Shown here one piece after another: positions 7,866-16,066 of a DNA stretch of 37,909 bases. Below the pieces are notes generated by a model. That model was not told the DNA's origin, made no database searches, and saw only the letters and a program-made list of their open reading frames with translations. The DNA lies in NCBI GenBank assembly GCA_023249405.1, contig JAHFCR010000026.1, positions 1 through 37,909 on the forward strand, given 5' to 3'. Both the position numbers and the translations under genes were made by a program. How positions within the stretch are numbered: position 1 is the stretch's first letter; the number at the start of each line of letters is the position of its first letter. Source of the stretch: Peptococcaceae bacterium. GTDB lineage: Bacteria > Bacillota > DSM-12270 > Thermacetogeniales > Thermacetogeniaceae.

Positions 7866-8777
7866 GTGTTAGACCAGGCTGAAAACCTTAGATTAATGGT
7901 CAGGTCTATCCATAAAAAAATGGAGGACGAACTGTTTCATTCCTTACCTAAGCGTTGCCGGGTGATAGCCATTACCAGCGGCAAAGGAGGAGTTGGCAAG
8001 ACTAATATTGCCCTGGGGTTGGCGCTTACGCTCGCTAAGGCTAGCTACCGCGTCATGCTGATGGATGGGGATATGGGGCTGGCAAACGTAGATCTGATTT
8101 TGGGTATGTACGGGAAGTACAATCTATCACATGTGATCAAAGGTGAAAAAGAACTGAACGATATTATTATAGATGGCCCTCATGGGCTAAAAATTATTCC
8201 GGGAGGTTCCGGAATTTACGAATTGGCTAATGCTGATTCCCAGACTTTACTGAGGATCTTGAAGGATGTCAATATATTAGATCAGGAGATGGACTTTTTT
8301 TTTATTGATACTGGTGCTGGTGTATCAAACCAAGTGATGACATTTCTGCTCTCTGCCCAGGAAATATTGCTGGTAACAACACCTGAACCGACTGCTATCA
8401 CTGACGCTTATAGCCTGATCAAGCTTTATCACCAACATCACGGTGGTGGACAATTAAAAATTATTGTCAACATGATCGGCGATAAGCAGGAGGGCTATCT
8501 TGCGGCAAAAAGATTGCAAAATGCAGTTCGTTCTTTCTTGCATATCGAGTTGGCGATCCTCGGTTACGTAGCACAGGACGTGGCGGTGCCAAATGCGGTC
8601 AGCAACCATAAATCATACATAATGGCCTCTCCATATACCCAGGCTTCGATAGATACGATCAAGCTTGCCTCTGAACTGGGAGACCTTCCTCTCGAGCCTC
8701 CGGCTGGCGTAAAAAACTTTTTTAGCTACGTTGTTTCCAATTTGAAGTCAACCGAGAGCAGAGGATATAAAAAGTAA
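7866..8777 (+). CDS. flhG: Flagellar number regulator FlhG (MinD-like ATPase, FleN/YlxH)
   Basis: FlhG is a MinD-family ATPase that stimulates FlhF GTP hydrolysis and limits flagellar number. The N-terminus carries the FlhF-activating motif DQAENLR, followed by a deviant Walker A SGKGGVGKTN, then MLMDGDMGLANVDL and the Walker B-type IDTGAG. The C-terminal part is less conserved, as in the family. The GTG at 7866 is chosen because GGGAGGG lies six bases before it and DQA then follows immediately; an ATG at 7860 overlapping the flhF stop is the alternative. It is translationally coupled to flhF. Confidence 0.93.
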   Translation: MLDQAENLRLMVRSIHKKMEDELFHSLPKRCRVIAITSGKGGVGKTNIALGLALTLAKASYRVMLMDGDMGLANVDLILGMYGKYNLSHVIKGEKELNDIIIDGPHGLKIIPGGSGIYELANADSQTLLRILKDVNILDQEMDFFFIDTGAGVSNQVMTFLLSAQEILLVTTPEPTAITDAYSLIKLYHQHHGGGQLKIIVNMIGDKQEGYLAAKRLQNAVRSFLHIELAILGYVAQDVAVPNAVSNHKSYIMASPYTQASIDTIKLASELGDLPLEPPAGVKNFFSYVVSNLKSTESRGYKK

Positions 8778-8808
8778 ACTAACCTGAGGGAAAGGAGAAC
8801 AATGATGA

Positions 8809-10380
8809 ATGAAGAACGATCCTAATAGTCCGATTATCGACAAAATTCTTAGCTATATCCAAAATATACCAGGATTCTTTAATGGGCTCGATAAAAACAG
8901 AAAGACGTTGTTTATCGGCGGCCTTGCTTTCGTCTTATTGGCTATTACTATCTTGACAGTATTCGTCACCAATCCACGCTATACGCCGCTCTATACCAAT
9001 CTTGATACTCAGGATGCGGCGTCGATCGCTCAATACTTGAAGGATAAAAAAATACCGTATCAGATAACAGATGCGGGAAATACCATTCTTGTTCCGGATG
9101 CTCAGAAATATCAGGTAAGACTTGATCTGGCAAATAACAATTTACCAAAGGGCAATATAGTCGGTTTTGAAACCTTTGATCAGAATCATTTTGGCGAGAC
9201 CGAAAGCGAACAAAAAATTAGGTATAACGTTGCGCTGCAGGGTGAATTAGAGAGAACTATTGGCAAGATTGACGGAGTGGCGGATGTTCGGGTTCATATA
9301 GTCAGTCCGGACCAGTCCTTATTCGTGCAGGACAGCAAAGATGCCACCGCCTCTGTTCTTTTAAAACTCAAGCCAGGGTATAGCCTGCAGGATTCTCAGG
9401 TATTGGGCGTGGCTCGCCTGGTTGCCAGCGGCGTAGAAGGCCTGAAGCCTGAAAACGTAAGTATCATTGACGCTGCCGGTAACATTCTTTCAGATAACCT
9501 GAGCACTGGATCGAAAATGGCTCTCTCCTCCGGCCAGTTGAAGATCAAGCAGGACTACGACAACCAAATGCAATCCTCGATCCAGTCGATGCTGGAGCGT
9601 GTTGCGGGACCAGGAAAAGTCATAGTGAGGGCTAACACTGCTTTGAACTTTGACCAGGTGGAAATAAACGATCAAACTTATGGCGATAAACAGGTTCGTA
9701 GCGATCATACCATCCAGGAAACTGATACTAATGGTGGGCAGCAAGGGGCTCCGGGCACATCCTCCAATATCCCTAACTATCAGCAAGTAAACGGCCAGAA
9801 CAATAATCAGACTCAAAAGGTAGATAAAACAACAAATTATGAAATAAACAACCAGACTGAACACCGGATCGTTGCTCCGGGTCAGATCAAGCAAATTTCA
9901 TTATCCGTTATTCTGGATCAGGACAACCTCGACCCGCAGCAGCAAAAAAAGATCGAAGATATGGTGACCGCAGCTGCAGGAATCAATACAGCCAGGGGCG
10001 ATAAAATTACCGTTGCCGCCATGAAATTCAACAATGATTTGGCGGTGCAGACGGCAGCCCAGATGAATGCAGATAATATACATCACGAGTTGTTTACGGC
10101 CTTGTACGCTATTTTAGGATTTATACTGCTCCTGCTGGCGTTGCGCTACCTGAATAAAGCCATCCAGGCATGGAGGGCGCCGGCGTACACAGGTCCTGGC
10201 TCCATAACGGACCTGTTGGCAGTAACCCAGCCAGAAACAGTAGCGGAAACAAGCGCGGAAGCAAGCATTGAAGAGCTTAAAAAGAGCAAGGACCAGGTAA
10301 TCGAAAAGTTGCGCAAACTGGTCAGGAGTAATCCGGATGAGACGGTTGAAGTTCTGAGGTCTTGGCTTACCGGCGAGTAG
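8809..10380 (+). CDS. fliF: Flagellar MS-ring protein FliF
   Basis: FliF builds the MS ring in the cytoplasmic membrane on which the rotor and export gate assemble. The 523 residues have a first membrane helix (about 33-54), the periplasmic ring-building region (YTPLYTNLDTQDAASIAQYLK, GFETFDQNHFGETESEQKIRY, VRVHIVSPDQSLF), a Gln/Asn-rich loop (about 305-340), a second membrane helix near 427-447 and a short cytoplasmic FliG-binding tail. Length is normal. Two ATGs just upstream (8802, 8805) are in another frame and stop after a few codons, so 8809 is the start, with AAAGGAG 11 bases ahead. Confidence 0.96.
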   Translation: MKNDPNSPIIDKILSYIQNIPGFFNGLDKNRKTLFIGGLAFVLLAITILTVFVTNPRYTPLYTNLDTQDAASIAQYLKDKKIPYQITDAGNTILVPDAQKYQVRLDLANNNLPKGNIVGFETFDQNHFGETESEQKIRYNVALQGELERTIGKIDGVADVRVHIVSPDQSLFVQDSKDATASVLLKLKPGYSLQDSQVLGVARLVASGVEGLKPENVSIIDAAGNILSDNLSTGSKMALSSGQLKIKQDYDNQMQSSIQSMLERVAGPGKVIVRANTALNFDQVEINDQTYGDKQVRSDHTIQETDTNGGQQGAPGTSSNIPNYQQVNGQNNNQTQKVDKTTNYEINNQTEHRIVAPGQIKQISLSVILDQDNLDPQQQKKIEDMVTAAAGINTARGDKITVAAMKFNNDLAVQTAAQMNADNIHHELFTALYAILGFILLLLALRYLNKAIQAWRAPAYTGPGSITDLLAVTQPETVAETSAEASIEELKKSKDQVIEKLRKLVRSNPDETVEVLRSWLTGE

Positions 10381-10395
10381 GGGAGGGGGAGAGCG

Positions 10396-11400
10396 ATGAA
10401 GGATGCGTTAACTGGGAAACAGAAGGCTGCGGTATTGGTTCTCTCCTTGGGAGAACAAATTTCCTCTAAAATCATCGAGAAGCTGGACCAGAACGAGATC
10501 GAGCAGCTTTTTTTGGAGATCGCCAACCTCGGGAAGATATCGCAGGACACGATAGAACAGGTCTCCCAAGAATTTTATGATATGTGTCTGGTCACTGATT
10601 ACATCAATCAGGGAGGGGTTGCTTATGCCCGCGATCTGCTGGAAAAAGCTTTAGGCCCGGAGAGGGCAGAGAGCATTATTAAAAATTTAACAGCCTCGTT
10701 GCGAGTGCGGCCATTTGATTTTGCTCGCAAGACGGATGCCTCCCAGTTGTTGAACTTCATCCAGGGGGAACACCCGCAAACGATAGCCCTGATTTTAGCA
10801 CATCTGGATCCGGATCAGACAGCGCGCATCTTTTCAGGACTTCCTCCAGACAAGCAGGGAGAGGTTGCCTATCGTATGGCCACTATTGATGGTACGTCGC
10901 CGGGGATCATCAGCGAGGTCGAGAGCATCCTGGAAAAACAACTGTCCACTGTGATGTCAAAAAGTTACACCAGCGCTGGAGGGTTAAAACCAGTGGCGGA
11001 GATCCTGAACCGGGTGGATCGGGCTACAGAGAAAAAGATTATCGAGGGCTTTGAGGATCGGGACCCGGAACTGGCGGAACAGGTGAAAAAGTTGCTGTTT
11101 GTGTTTGAAGACATGCTGCAACTCGATGATCGCTACGTGCAGATCATCTTGCGCGAGGTTGACTCTCATGATTTGGCTATGGCCCTTAAGGGTGCCTCAG
11201 AAAGTGTGTATCAGAAGATAGCTAATAATATTTCCAAGCGCGCTGCCGAAAACCTAAAGGACGAGATCGGCTATCTTGGCCCAGTCAGAATTAAAGATGT
11301 TGAAGAAGCCCAACAAAAAATCGTATCAGTTATTCGTAGATTAGAGGAGCAGGGCCAGGTGATCATTTTCAGGGGCGAAGAGAACCAGATTATTGCCTAA
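10396..11400 (+). CDS. fliG: Flagellar motor switch protein FliG
   Basis: FliG is the C-ring subunit that contacts the stator and generates torque. The 334 residues show the N-terminal FliF-binding part (TGKQKAAVLVLSLGE), the middle EHPQTIALILAHLDPDQTA motif (about 130-148) that binds FliM, and the C-terminal torque helix (FVFEDMLQLDDRYVQIILREVD, about 235-256) with its charged residues. Length and domains are standard. A long GGGAGGGGGAG ribosome site precedes the ATG, and it follows fliF by 15 bases. Confidence 0.97.
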   Translation: MKDALTGKQKAAVLVLSLGEQISSKIIEKLDQNEIEQLFLEIANLGKISQDTIEQVSQEFYDMCLVTDYINQGGVAYARDLLEKALGPERAESIIKNLTASLRVRPFDFARKTDASQLLNFIQGEHPQTIALILAHLDPDQTARIFSGLPPDKQGEVAYRMATIDGTSPGIISEVESILEKQLSTVMSKSYTSAGGLKPVAEILNRVDRATEKKIIEGFEDRDPELAEQVKKLLFVFEDMLQLDDRYVQIILREVDSHDLAMALKGASESVYQKIANNISKRAAENLKDEIGYLGPVRIKDVEEAQQKIVSVIRRLEEQGQVIIFRGEENQIIA

Positions 11401-11420
11401 ATGTAAAAATACCGCAGGAT

Positions 11421-11432
11421 AAGGAGGTGATC
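11421..11432 (+). promoter_or_regulatory. Full-length Shine-Dalgarno of the first rod gene
   Basis: AAGGAGGTGATC matches the entire 12-base anti-Shine-Dalgarno complement of typical bacterial 16S rRNA 3' ends. It is the longest ribosome site in the window and sits directly before the ATG at 11435. Confidence 0.85.
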
Positions 11433-11434
11433 TG

Positions 11435-12196
11435 ATGGTCAGGGGATTATACACTGCTGCCAAGGGCATGATGGTCGCCCAGGCGAATGTCGATGTTTCA
11501 TCTCAGAACATGGCCAATGTGAATACTCCCGGTTACCGCAAGGATGATACCCTGGTTTCGGCTTTCCCCGGTATGCTTTTAGCCAGACTCGACGGCAACG
11601 GTGCAGCGCCAATCGGCCGGACAACAACGGGTAGTGCCTTGGACGGCATCTACACTTCATTTGAAGAGGGGGCGGTACACGACACAGGGAACCCATTAAA
11701 CATGGCGGTGAGCGGTAATGCTTTTTTCACCGTCAAAGGCCAGCAAGGGCAGCTGTTTTTCACCAGAAATGGAGACTTCCAGCTAAACCAGAACAAGCAG
11801 TTGGTAACCAGTGCAGGAGACTCAGTTGTGGGGGACCTGAATGGGCAGGCCGAGGAGATCTTTGTTCCCGACGGCAAATTGAGCGTGGCCAGCGACGGTG
11901 CCTTGAGCGGCGCCACGGATAGCCAGGGAAGAGAGATCGCCAAGCTTTATTTGACAGCCAAACCGGCTGGCGCAACTTGGTTAAAAGTTGGCAGTTCTCT
12001 CTTTTCCGGTTCCTCTGCGGCCCCGGCACCGGGTTATGCGGTGAGGCAGGATGCCAGCGAGGATTCTAACGTGAATGCGGTCGCCGAAATGGTCAAGATG
12101 CTTGACTCTATGAGAGCATACGAAGCCAATGCCAAGGTGATTCAGGTAACAGACAGCACGCTGGAAAAGGCGGTGAGCAGTGTCGGGAATGTCTAA
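11435..12196 (+). CDS. flgF: Flagellar rod/hook-basal body protein, FlgF-like (FlhO type)
   Basis: This is a rod protein of the flagellar axial family. The 253 residues start MVRGLYTAAKGMMVAQANVD, with the conserved N-terminal SQNMANVNTPGYRK motif (28-41), a central domain with VSGNAFFTVKG and FTRNGDFQLN, and a C-terminal helix with VNAVAEMVKMLDSMRAYEANAKVIQ. It has no signal peptide because it leaves through the flagellar export gate. It is the first of two paralogous rod genes here; assignment as FlgF (FlhO in Bacillus) rather than a second FlgG rests on order and on the less FlgG-like sequence. Confidence 0.85.
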   Translation: MVRGLYTAAKGMMVAQANVDVSSQNMANVNTPGYRKDDTLVSAFPGMLLARLDGNGAAPIGRTTTGSALDGIYTSFEEGAVHDTGNPLNMAVSGNAFFTVKGQQGQLFFTRNGDFQLNQNKQLVTSAGDSVVGDLNGQAEEIFVPDGKLSVASDGALSGATDSQGREIAKLYLTAKPAGATWLKVGSSLFSGSSAAPAPGYAVRQDASEDSNVNAVAEMVKMLDSMRAYEANAKVIQVTDSTLEKAVSSVGNV

Positions 12197-12200
12197 TCTT

Positions 12201-12226
12201 GAGGCTGGACCCATTTGGGGAGCCTC
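12201..12226 (+). other. Hairpin between the two rod genes
   Basis: GAGGCT and AGCCTC can pair, with a further CCC/GGG pairing inside, 5 bases after the flgF-like stop. No U-run follows, so it is not a standard terminator. It may slow decay of upstream mRNA or partly attenuate transcription; this is inference. Confidence 0.45.
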
Positions 12227-12295
12227 CTGGGCACCGATCGAGGGACGTGCTCAAAAACAAAGTATTTGGAAAGCATTTTATAAGGAGGTTTTAGA

Positions 12296-13108
12296 ATGTT
12301 GCGGTCTCTGTTAACTGCCGCATCAGGGATGATGGCACAGCAGTTCAATGTGGACACGATATCCAACAATCTGGCCAATGCCAACACCTCTGGTTTTAAG
12401 AAGATCAGGCCGGAATTTCAAGATCTGCTCTATCTGAACATCCAGCAACCGGTCGCTTCCCAACAGGGCGGGCAGAATGCCGCCAGCGCCCCTTCGGGGC
12501 TGTTTATCGGTCTGGGCGTCAGGGATTCTGGTTCACAAACGATCTTTTCGCAGGGCAACCTGGATCCTACCGATAACCCCCTCGATGTGGCCATTTCGGG
12601 GCCGGGTTTTTTTACAGTCAGTCCGGACAGCAGTGGCAGCACCAAGTTCTATACCAGGGACGGCAGCTTCAAACTCGACGCCAACAGCAATCTGGTAACC
12701 AGTGACGGCTATTACGTCTTGGACGACAGCGGGGCGGCGATCCAGCCTAGCGACAGCAGCAGTTCCGGCAGTTCCACTGTCGATACCAGCAAAATCACCA
12801 TAGGCAAGGATGGCACGATCGGCTCTCAAAAATTGGGAGTTGCCGAGTTTGCCAACCCTGGCGGGCTTGAGCATATCGGCCACAATCTTTACCAGGCGAC
12901 GGCGACCTCCGGCGATCCTGTATCCCAACAGAGTGGCGATACCCTGGATTACACTATAGAGCAGGATTTTCTGGAATCGTCAAACGTGCAGGCTGTGGAG
13001 GAGATGGTCAACCTGATCACGGCGCAGCGTGCCTACGAGTTGAACTCCAAGGCGGTCACGGCCTCAGATCAGATGCTCAGCATCGCCAATAATTTACGGG
13101 GTGCTTGA
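12296..13108 (+). CDS. flgG: Flagellar distal rod protein FlgG
   Basis: FlgG forms the distal rod. The 270 residues carry the FlgG-type start MLRSLLTAASGMMAQQFNVD, the motif ISNNLANANTSGFKK, the central VAISGPGFFTV and FYTRDGSFKLD, and the C-terminal QDFLESSNVQAVEEMVNLIT with AQRAYELNSKAV. A serine-rich stretch (about 147-155) sits in the variable middle domain. The ATG follows AAGGAGG. A 99-base gap with a hairpin separates it from the flgF-like gene. No flgA, flgH or flgI follows, consistent with a basal body lacking P and L rings. Confidence 0.93.
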   Translation: MLRSLLTAASGMMAQQFNVDTISNNLANANTSGFKKIRPEFQDLLYLNIQQPVASQQGGQNAASAPSGLFIGLGVRDSGSQTIFSQGNLDPTDNPLDVAISGPGFFTVSPDSSGSTKFYTRDGSFKLDANSNLVTSDGYYVLDDSGAAIQPSDSSSSGSSTVDTSKITIGKDGTIGSQKLGVAEFANPGGLEHIGHNLYQATATSGDPVSQQSGDTLDYTIEQDFLESSNVQAVEEMVNLITAQRAYELNSKAVTASDQMLSIANNLRGA

Positions 13109-13109
13109 T

Positions 13110-13427
13110 ATGCAGGTAACTAATTTGAGCGCTAAACAGGGCCTGACCGGTGCTGACACCCGGCTCAGGAATGCCTGCCAGCAGGTGGAGTCCTTCTTTT
13201 GGAATCAGTTGCTGTCAGCGATGGATGAAACCATTCCGGATGATGGGGTGCTGGGTGCCAGCTTTGCCAAGGATGTCTGGCAGGACATGCAAAACCAGCA
13301 GTACGCTCTCATGCTGGCCCAGCAAGATTCCGGCAACAGCCTGAGCGACGTCCTGTATCAACAGTTCAGCAGTCAGCGGCAGGCTGTCAAGAGCAACAAC
13401 AGCGTTGATGCATCGATTGGCTCCTGA
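13110..13427 (+). CDS. flgJ: Rod-binding protein, FlgJ N-terminal domain type
   Basis: This matches the rod-binding (N-terminal) half of FlgJ, which helps cap or assemble the rod; the peptidoglycan hydrolase half is absent. The family core is visible as NACQQVESFFWNQLLSAMDE and ASFAKDVWQDMQNQQYALMLAQQ, ending in SLSDVLYQQFSSQ. At about 105 residues it is the usual size of the stand-alone form. The ATG at 13110 lies one base after the flgG stop with GGGGTG as ribosome site; an in-frame GTG at 13101 is the alternative. A separate lytic transglycosylase is encoded at 19517 and may supply the missing wall-cutting activity. Confidence 0.85.
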   Translation: MQVTNLSAKQGLTGADTRLRNACQQVESFFWNQLLSAMDETIPDDGVLGASFAKDVWQDMQNQQYALMLAQQDSGNSLSDVLYQQFSSQRQAVKSNNSVDASIGS

Positions 13428-13465
13428 TTTGATTTTCAAAGACGGTACCGGGAAGAGGGTTGGTC

Positions 13466-13774
13466 ATGTCTGTCAAGGGCACCGATCTACAGACTCTGAT
13501 CTGGAGGGCCCCGGAGGCGGGAAAGGTCCAGCAGGCCCAGAAGGCGGGAGAGTCTGCCCAGCAGCAAGACTTTGCCTTGTCATTGACAAAGCAGGCTGAA
13601 CTGGCCGGCAATACCGTCCAAAATCTTCCTAAAACCGAGCAAGGGAAAATAAACAGTGATGAATCCAAGAAAGAGCAGCATGAATTCAGTAAACAGGATG
13701 ATGAGAAAAAGGACGAAGAAAGTCCGGACGAGATGATAATAACGTCGGGCCACATCATCGATTACAGGATCTAG
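13466..13774 (+). CDS. Small charged protein of unknown function in the rod operon
   Basis: I do not recognise this family. The protein of about 102 residues has a Gln/Ala-rich first half (KVQQAQKAGESAQQQDFAL), then a strongly charged Lys/Glu/Asp segment (about 64-90), and ends with the hydrophobic GHIIDYRI. It has no signal peptide or membrane helix and is probably largely disordered. It sits between the rod-binding gene and flgB on the same strand, with GGAAGAGGG before the ATG at 13466 (TTG at 13460 is possible). The location suggests a role in rod export or assembly, but nothing in the sequence proves this. It is too short to be FliK. Confidence 0.7.
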   Translation: MSVKGTDLQTLIWRAPEAGKVQQAQKAGESAQQQDFALSLTKQAELAGNTVQNLPKTEQGKINSDESKKEQHEFSKQDDEKKDEESPDEMIITSGHIIDYRI

Positions 13775-13806
13775 CACTTGACTGGCTACCCAAAGGGGGT
13801 TGAACG

Positions 13807-14148
13807 GTGCCATCTGGAAACTCGGTTCTGAATGTAATAGAAAAGGCTTTGGATACCAACTGGTTCCGCCAACAGTTGATCGCTAACAATATTGCCAATG
13901 TCGATACTCCTCAGTATAAAAGGCAGGACATCGATTTTCAAAAGACACTGGCCAATGCCCTCAGCGGCGACGGACAGCCTGTCTTTATCGACTCGTCCAA
14001 CACCAGCAGTGCCGAGAACGGGAACAATGTCGACCTGGAAAGCGAATTGACCCAGCAGGCCATGAACTTGTTGCAGTATAATGCCCTGGCCAGGATCGAG
14101 AGCGACCAGTTAGGCATGCTCAGGACCGCTATTACAGAAGGGAAGTAA
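13807..14148 (+). CDS. flgB: Flagellar proximal rod protein FlgB
   Basis: FlgB is a proximal rod subunit exported through the flagellar gate. The 113 residues have the N-terminal axial motif IANNIANVDTPQYKRQDIDFQ and a C-terminal helix with ELTQQAMNLLQYNALARIESDQLG. It is a little shorter than many FlgB proteins, with a reduced middle. The start is GTG at 13807 with GGGGG seven bases before it. flgC follows after 6 bases, then fliE, the standard flgB-flgC-fliE trio. Confidence 0.94.
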   Translation: MPSGNSVLNVIEKALDTNWFRQQLIANNIANVDTPQYKRQDIDFQKTLANALSGDGQPVFIDSSNTSSAENGNNVDLESELTQQAMNLLQYNALARIESDQLGMLRTAITEGK

Positions 14149-14154
14149 TGGATC

Positions 14155-14610
14155 GTGGGATTGTTTACAGGAATGGAGACCAGCGGTAGCGGCCTCACAG
14201 CCCAGAGGCTGCGCATGGACATCATATCCAATAATATTGCCAACGCCGATACTACCAGATCCGGAAATGTCGATGGCAATGGCGTACCATTGCCATATCG
14301 CAGGGAATTTCCCGTTTTTACAGCCGTAGATTTTAACCAGTTTTTACAGAGCGCAGACAGCAACACGGCAGGCAGCGCTATTCCCGGGGTCAGGGTTACG
14401 GCCATTGCTGAAGACAGCAGCCCCTTCCCGACGGTCTATAACCCGGGCCACCCTGATGCCAATGCTCAGGGATACGTACAAATGCCCAACGTCAATACGG
14501 CGCAGGAGATGGTAGACATGATCGACGCCAGCCGTGCTTATGAAGCCAATATATCAGCGCTGGACGCATCGAAGGCAATGTGCACCCATGCCCTGGATAT
14601 CGGAAAATAG
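14155..14610 (+). CDS. flgC: Flagellar proximal rod protein FlgC
   Basis: FlgC is a proximal rod subunit. The 151 residues carry MDIISNNIANADTTRSGN near the N-terminus, a short variable middle and the typical C-terminal GYVQMPNVNTAQEMVDMIDA with SRAYEANISALDASKAM. Length is normal. The start is GTG at 14155, with GAAGGGAAG at the end of flgB as ribosome site. An ATG at 14148 overlapping the flgB stop is in another frame and was not used. Confidence 0.95.
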   Translation: MGLFTGMETSGSGLTAQRLRMDIISNNIANADTTRSGNVDGNGVPLPYRREFPVFTAVDFNQFLQSADSNTAGSAIPGVRVTAIAEDSSPFPTVYNPGHPDANAQGYVQMPNVNTAQEMVDMIDASRAYEANISALDASKAMCTHALDIGK

Positions 14611-14634
14611 TAAATTCGGAGGAGGCGCGCTGCT

Positions 14635-14931
14635 TTGGAAATCCAATTTGCACCGCTGTTATCCCCTGCGTCTACGACGACGACGCAGCCAGGCTCGGCA
14701 CGGGATGGGATCAATTCCTTCAAAGAGCTGCTGGATCAGGCTTTGCAAGGAGTGGACGCACTGCAAAAGAATGCGGAGCAGACGGCAGCAGATGTCGCAA
14801 CGGGAAACGCCAGCAGTTTCCATGAGGCGGTTATTGCCGGCGAAAAGGCGTCATTGGCCCTGTTGCTCACCACACAAGTACAAAATAAAATAGTCGATGC
14901 CTATAACGATATAATGCGTATGCAATTATAA
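14635..14931 (+). CDS. fliE: Flagellar hook-basal body complex protein FliE
   Basis: FliE joins the MS ring/export gate to the rod. The 98 residues fit the family: a variable Thr/Ser-rich N-terminus, then INSFKELLDQALQGVDALQ, a central DVATGNASSFHEAVIAGEKA and a C-terminal LLLTTQVQNKIVDAYNDIMRM. The start is TTG at 14635 with a strong GGAGGAGG ten bases upstream; no ATG or GTG in frame could replace it without losing conserved residues. Confidence 0.95.
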   Translation: MEIQFAPLLSPASTTTTQPGSARDGINSFKELLDQALQGVDALQKNAEQTAADVATGNASSFHEAVIAGEKASLALLLTTQVQNKIVDAYNDIMRMQL

Positions 14932-14976
14932 GCAGGCTTTTCTTGTTTACAGGCACATCGGGGTGGGTGGTTACTT

Positions 14977-15981
14977 GTGGTAGAGGTTCTATCTCAATCC
15001 GAAATAGACATGCTGATCAGGGCTATACAGTCCGGTGAAGCAACTGAAGAAACGCTGCAGGAACAACCAAAGCAGAGGATCAGGCCGTATGATTTCCGTA
15101 ACCCTGATAAGTTCTCCAAAGAACAGATCAATACTTTTCAGGTTATTTACGACAACTATGCGAGATCGGTCAGCACTTTTTTATCTGTCAACCTGAGATC
15201 GAATTTTCATGTGGCGCTTTTATCTATTGAACAGGTAAGTTATGGGGAATTTATTCGTTCACTTTTGGATCCGTCTATTAGCATCCTGTTTAATATGGAT
15301 CCGATGGAAGGAACCGCTATCTTGGAGATTTCCCCCGAAGTCATGTTTGCCCTGCTGGAAAGGCTGATGGGGGGAAGGGGGCAAAAGACGACCTATCTGT
15401 TCCGGTCGCTGACGGAGATCGAGCGCACCCTGATCGAGAATTTATGCCAGGAGATACTCGATCTCTCATCCACAGCCTGGAGCAACATCATCAACTTTAA
15501 CCCTAAAATTGAACATATCGAAACTAATCCCCAGTTTGTGCAGGTAGTTGATCCTACCGAAACCGTCTTGCTCGTGTCGCTGGAAATAAAAATTGATCAT
15601 GTAAGCGGGTCGCTGCAGTTCATTTTTCCCTATATTGTACTCGAGCCGATTTTGGATAAATTCAGCACCAAGTACTGGTTTGCAAAAACTTCTAAAGTTC
15701 CTGATAGCGATTACCGTAATAATATCAGGATGCAAATAAATTCAGTCCGGATACCTGTCTGTGTTATTCTCGGTGATGCTACGGTCACGGTTCGCGAACT
15801 GATGGAACTCCAAAGTGGAGATGTCGTGATGCTGAATAGGAGAAAAAACCAGCAACTGGACGTCTGGATTGGTGGTTCTAAAAAATATCTGGCCTATCCC
15901 GGTCTCCATGAGCATCAACTGGCTGTAAAAATTACAAGTCTCCCAGAAGAAACAGAGAATGACAATGATCTTGATGGCTAG
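14977..15981 (+). CDS. fliM: Flagellar motor switch protein FliM
   Basis: FliM is the C-ring subunit that binds CheY-P and changes rotation. The 334 residues have the N-terminal CheY-binding peptide LSQSEIDMLIRAI (5-17), the CheC-like middle domain (YDFRNPDKFSKEQINTF, LMGGRG, LTEIERTLIENL) and a C-terminal SpoA domain (about 250-325, IPVCVILGDATVTVRELMEL). The start is GTG at 14977 behind GGGGTGGGTGG. Its usual partner fliY lies about 9 kb upstream, so the common fliM-fliY pair has been split. Confidence 0.96.
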   Translation: MVEVLSQSEIDMLIRAIQSGEATEETLQEQPKQRIRPYDFRNPDKFSKEQINTFQVIYDNYARSVSTFLSVNLRSNFHVALLSIEQVSYGEFIRSLLDPSISILFNMDPMEGTAILEISPEVMFALLERLMGGRGQKTTYLFRSLTEIERTLIENLCQEILDLSSTAWSNIINFNPKIEHIETNPQFVQVVDPTETVLLVSLEIKIDHVSGSLQFIFPYIVLEPILDKFSTKYWFAKTSKVPDSDYRNNIRMQINSVRIPVCVILGDATVTVRELMELQSGDVVMLNRRKNQQLDVWIGGSKKYLAYPGLHEHQLAVKITSLPEETENDNDLDG

Positions 15982-16039
15982 AGCGCAACTGAGAGCCAGC
16001 TTTATTACATGGGAAGGACCAGCTTTAAAAGCTAACAGG

Positions 16040-16066
16040 ATGAGAGTCAGCACTTATTCAATATGA
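16040..16066 (+). other. Possible leader micro-ORF overlapping the peptidase start
   Basis: ATG at 16040 opens eight codons (MRVSTYSI) and stops with TGA that overlaps the peptidase ATG in an ATGA junction. The peptidase start itself has no clear ribosome site close by, so coupling through this short frame is possible. The evidence is only positional. Confidence 0.3.
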
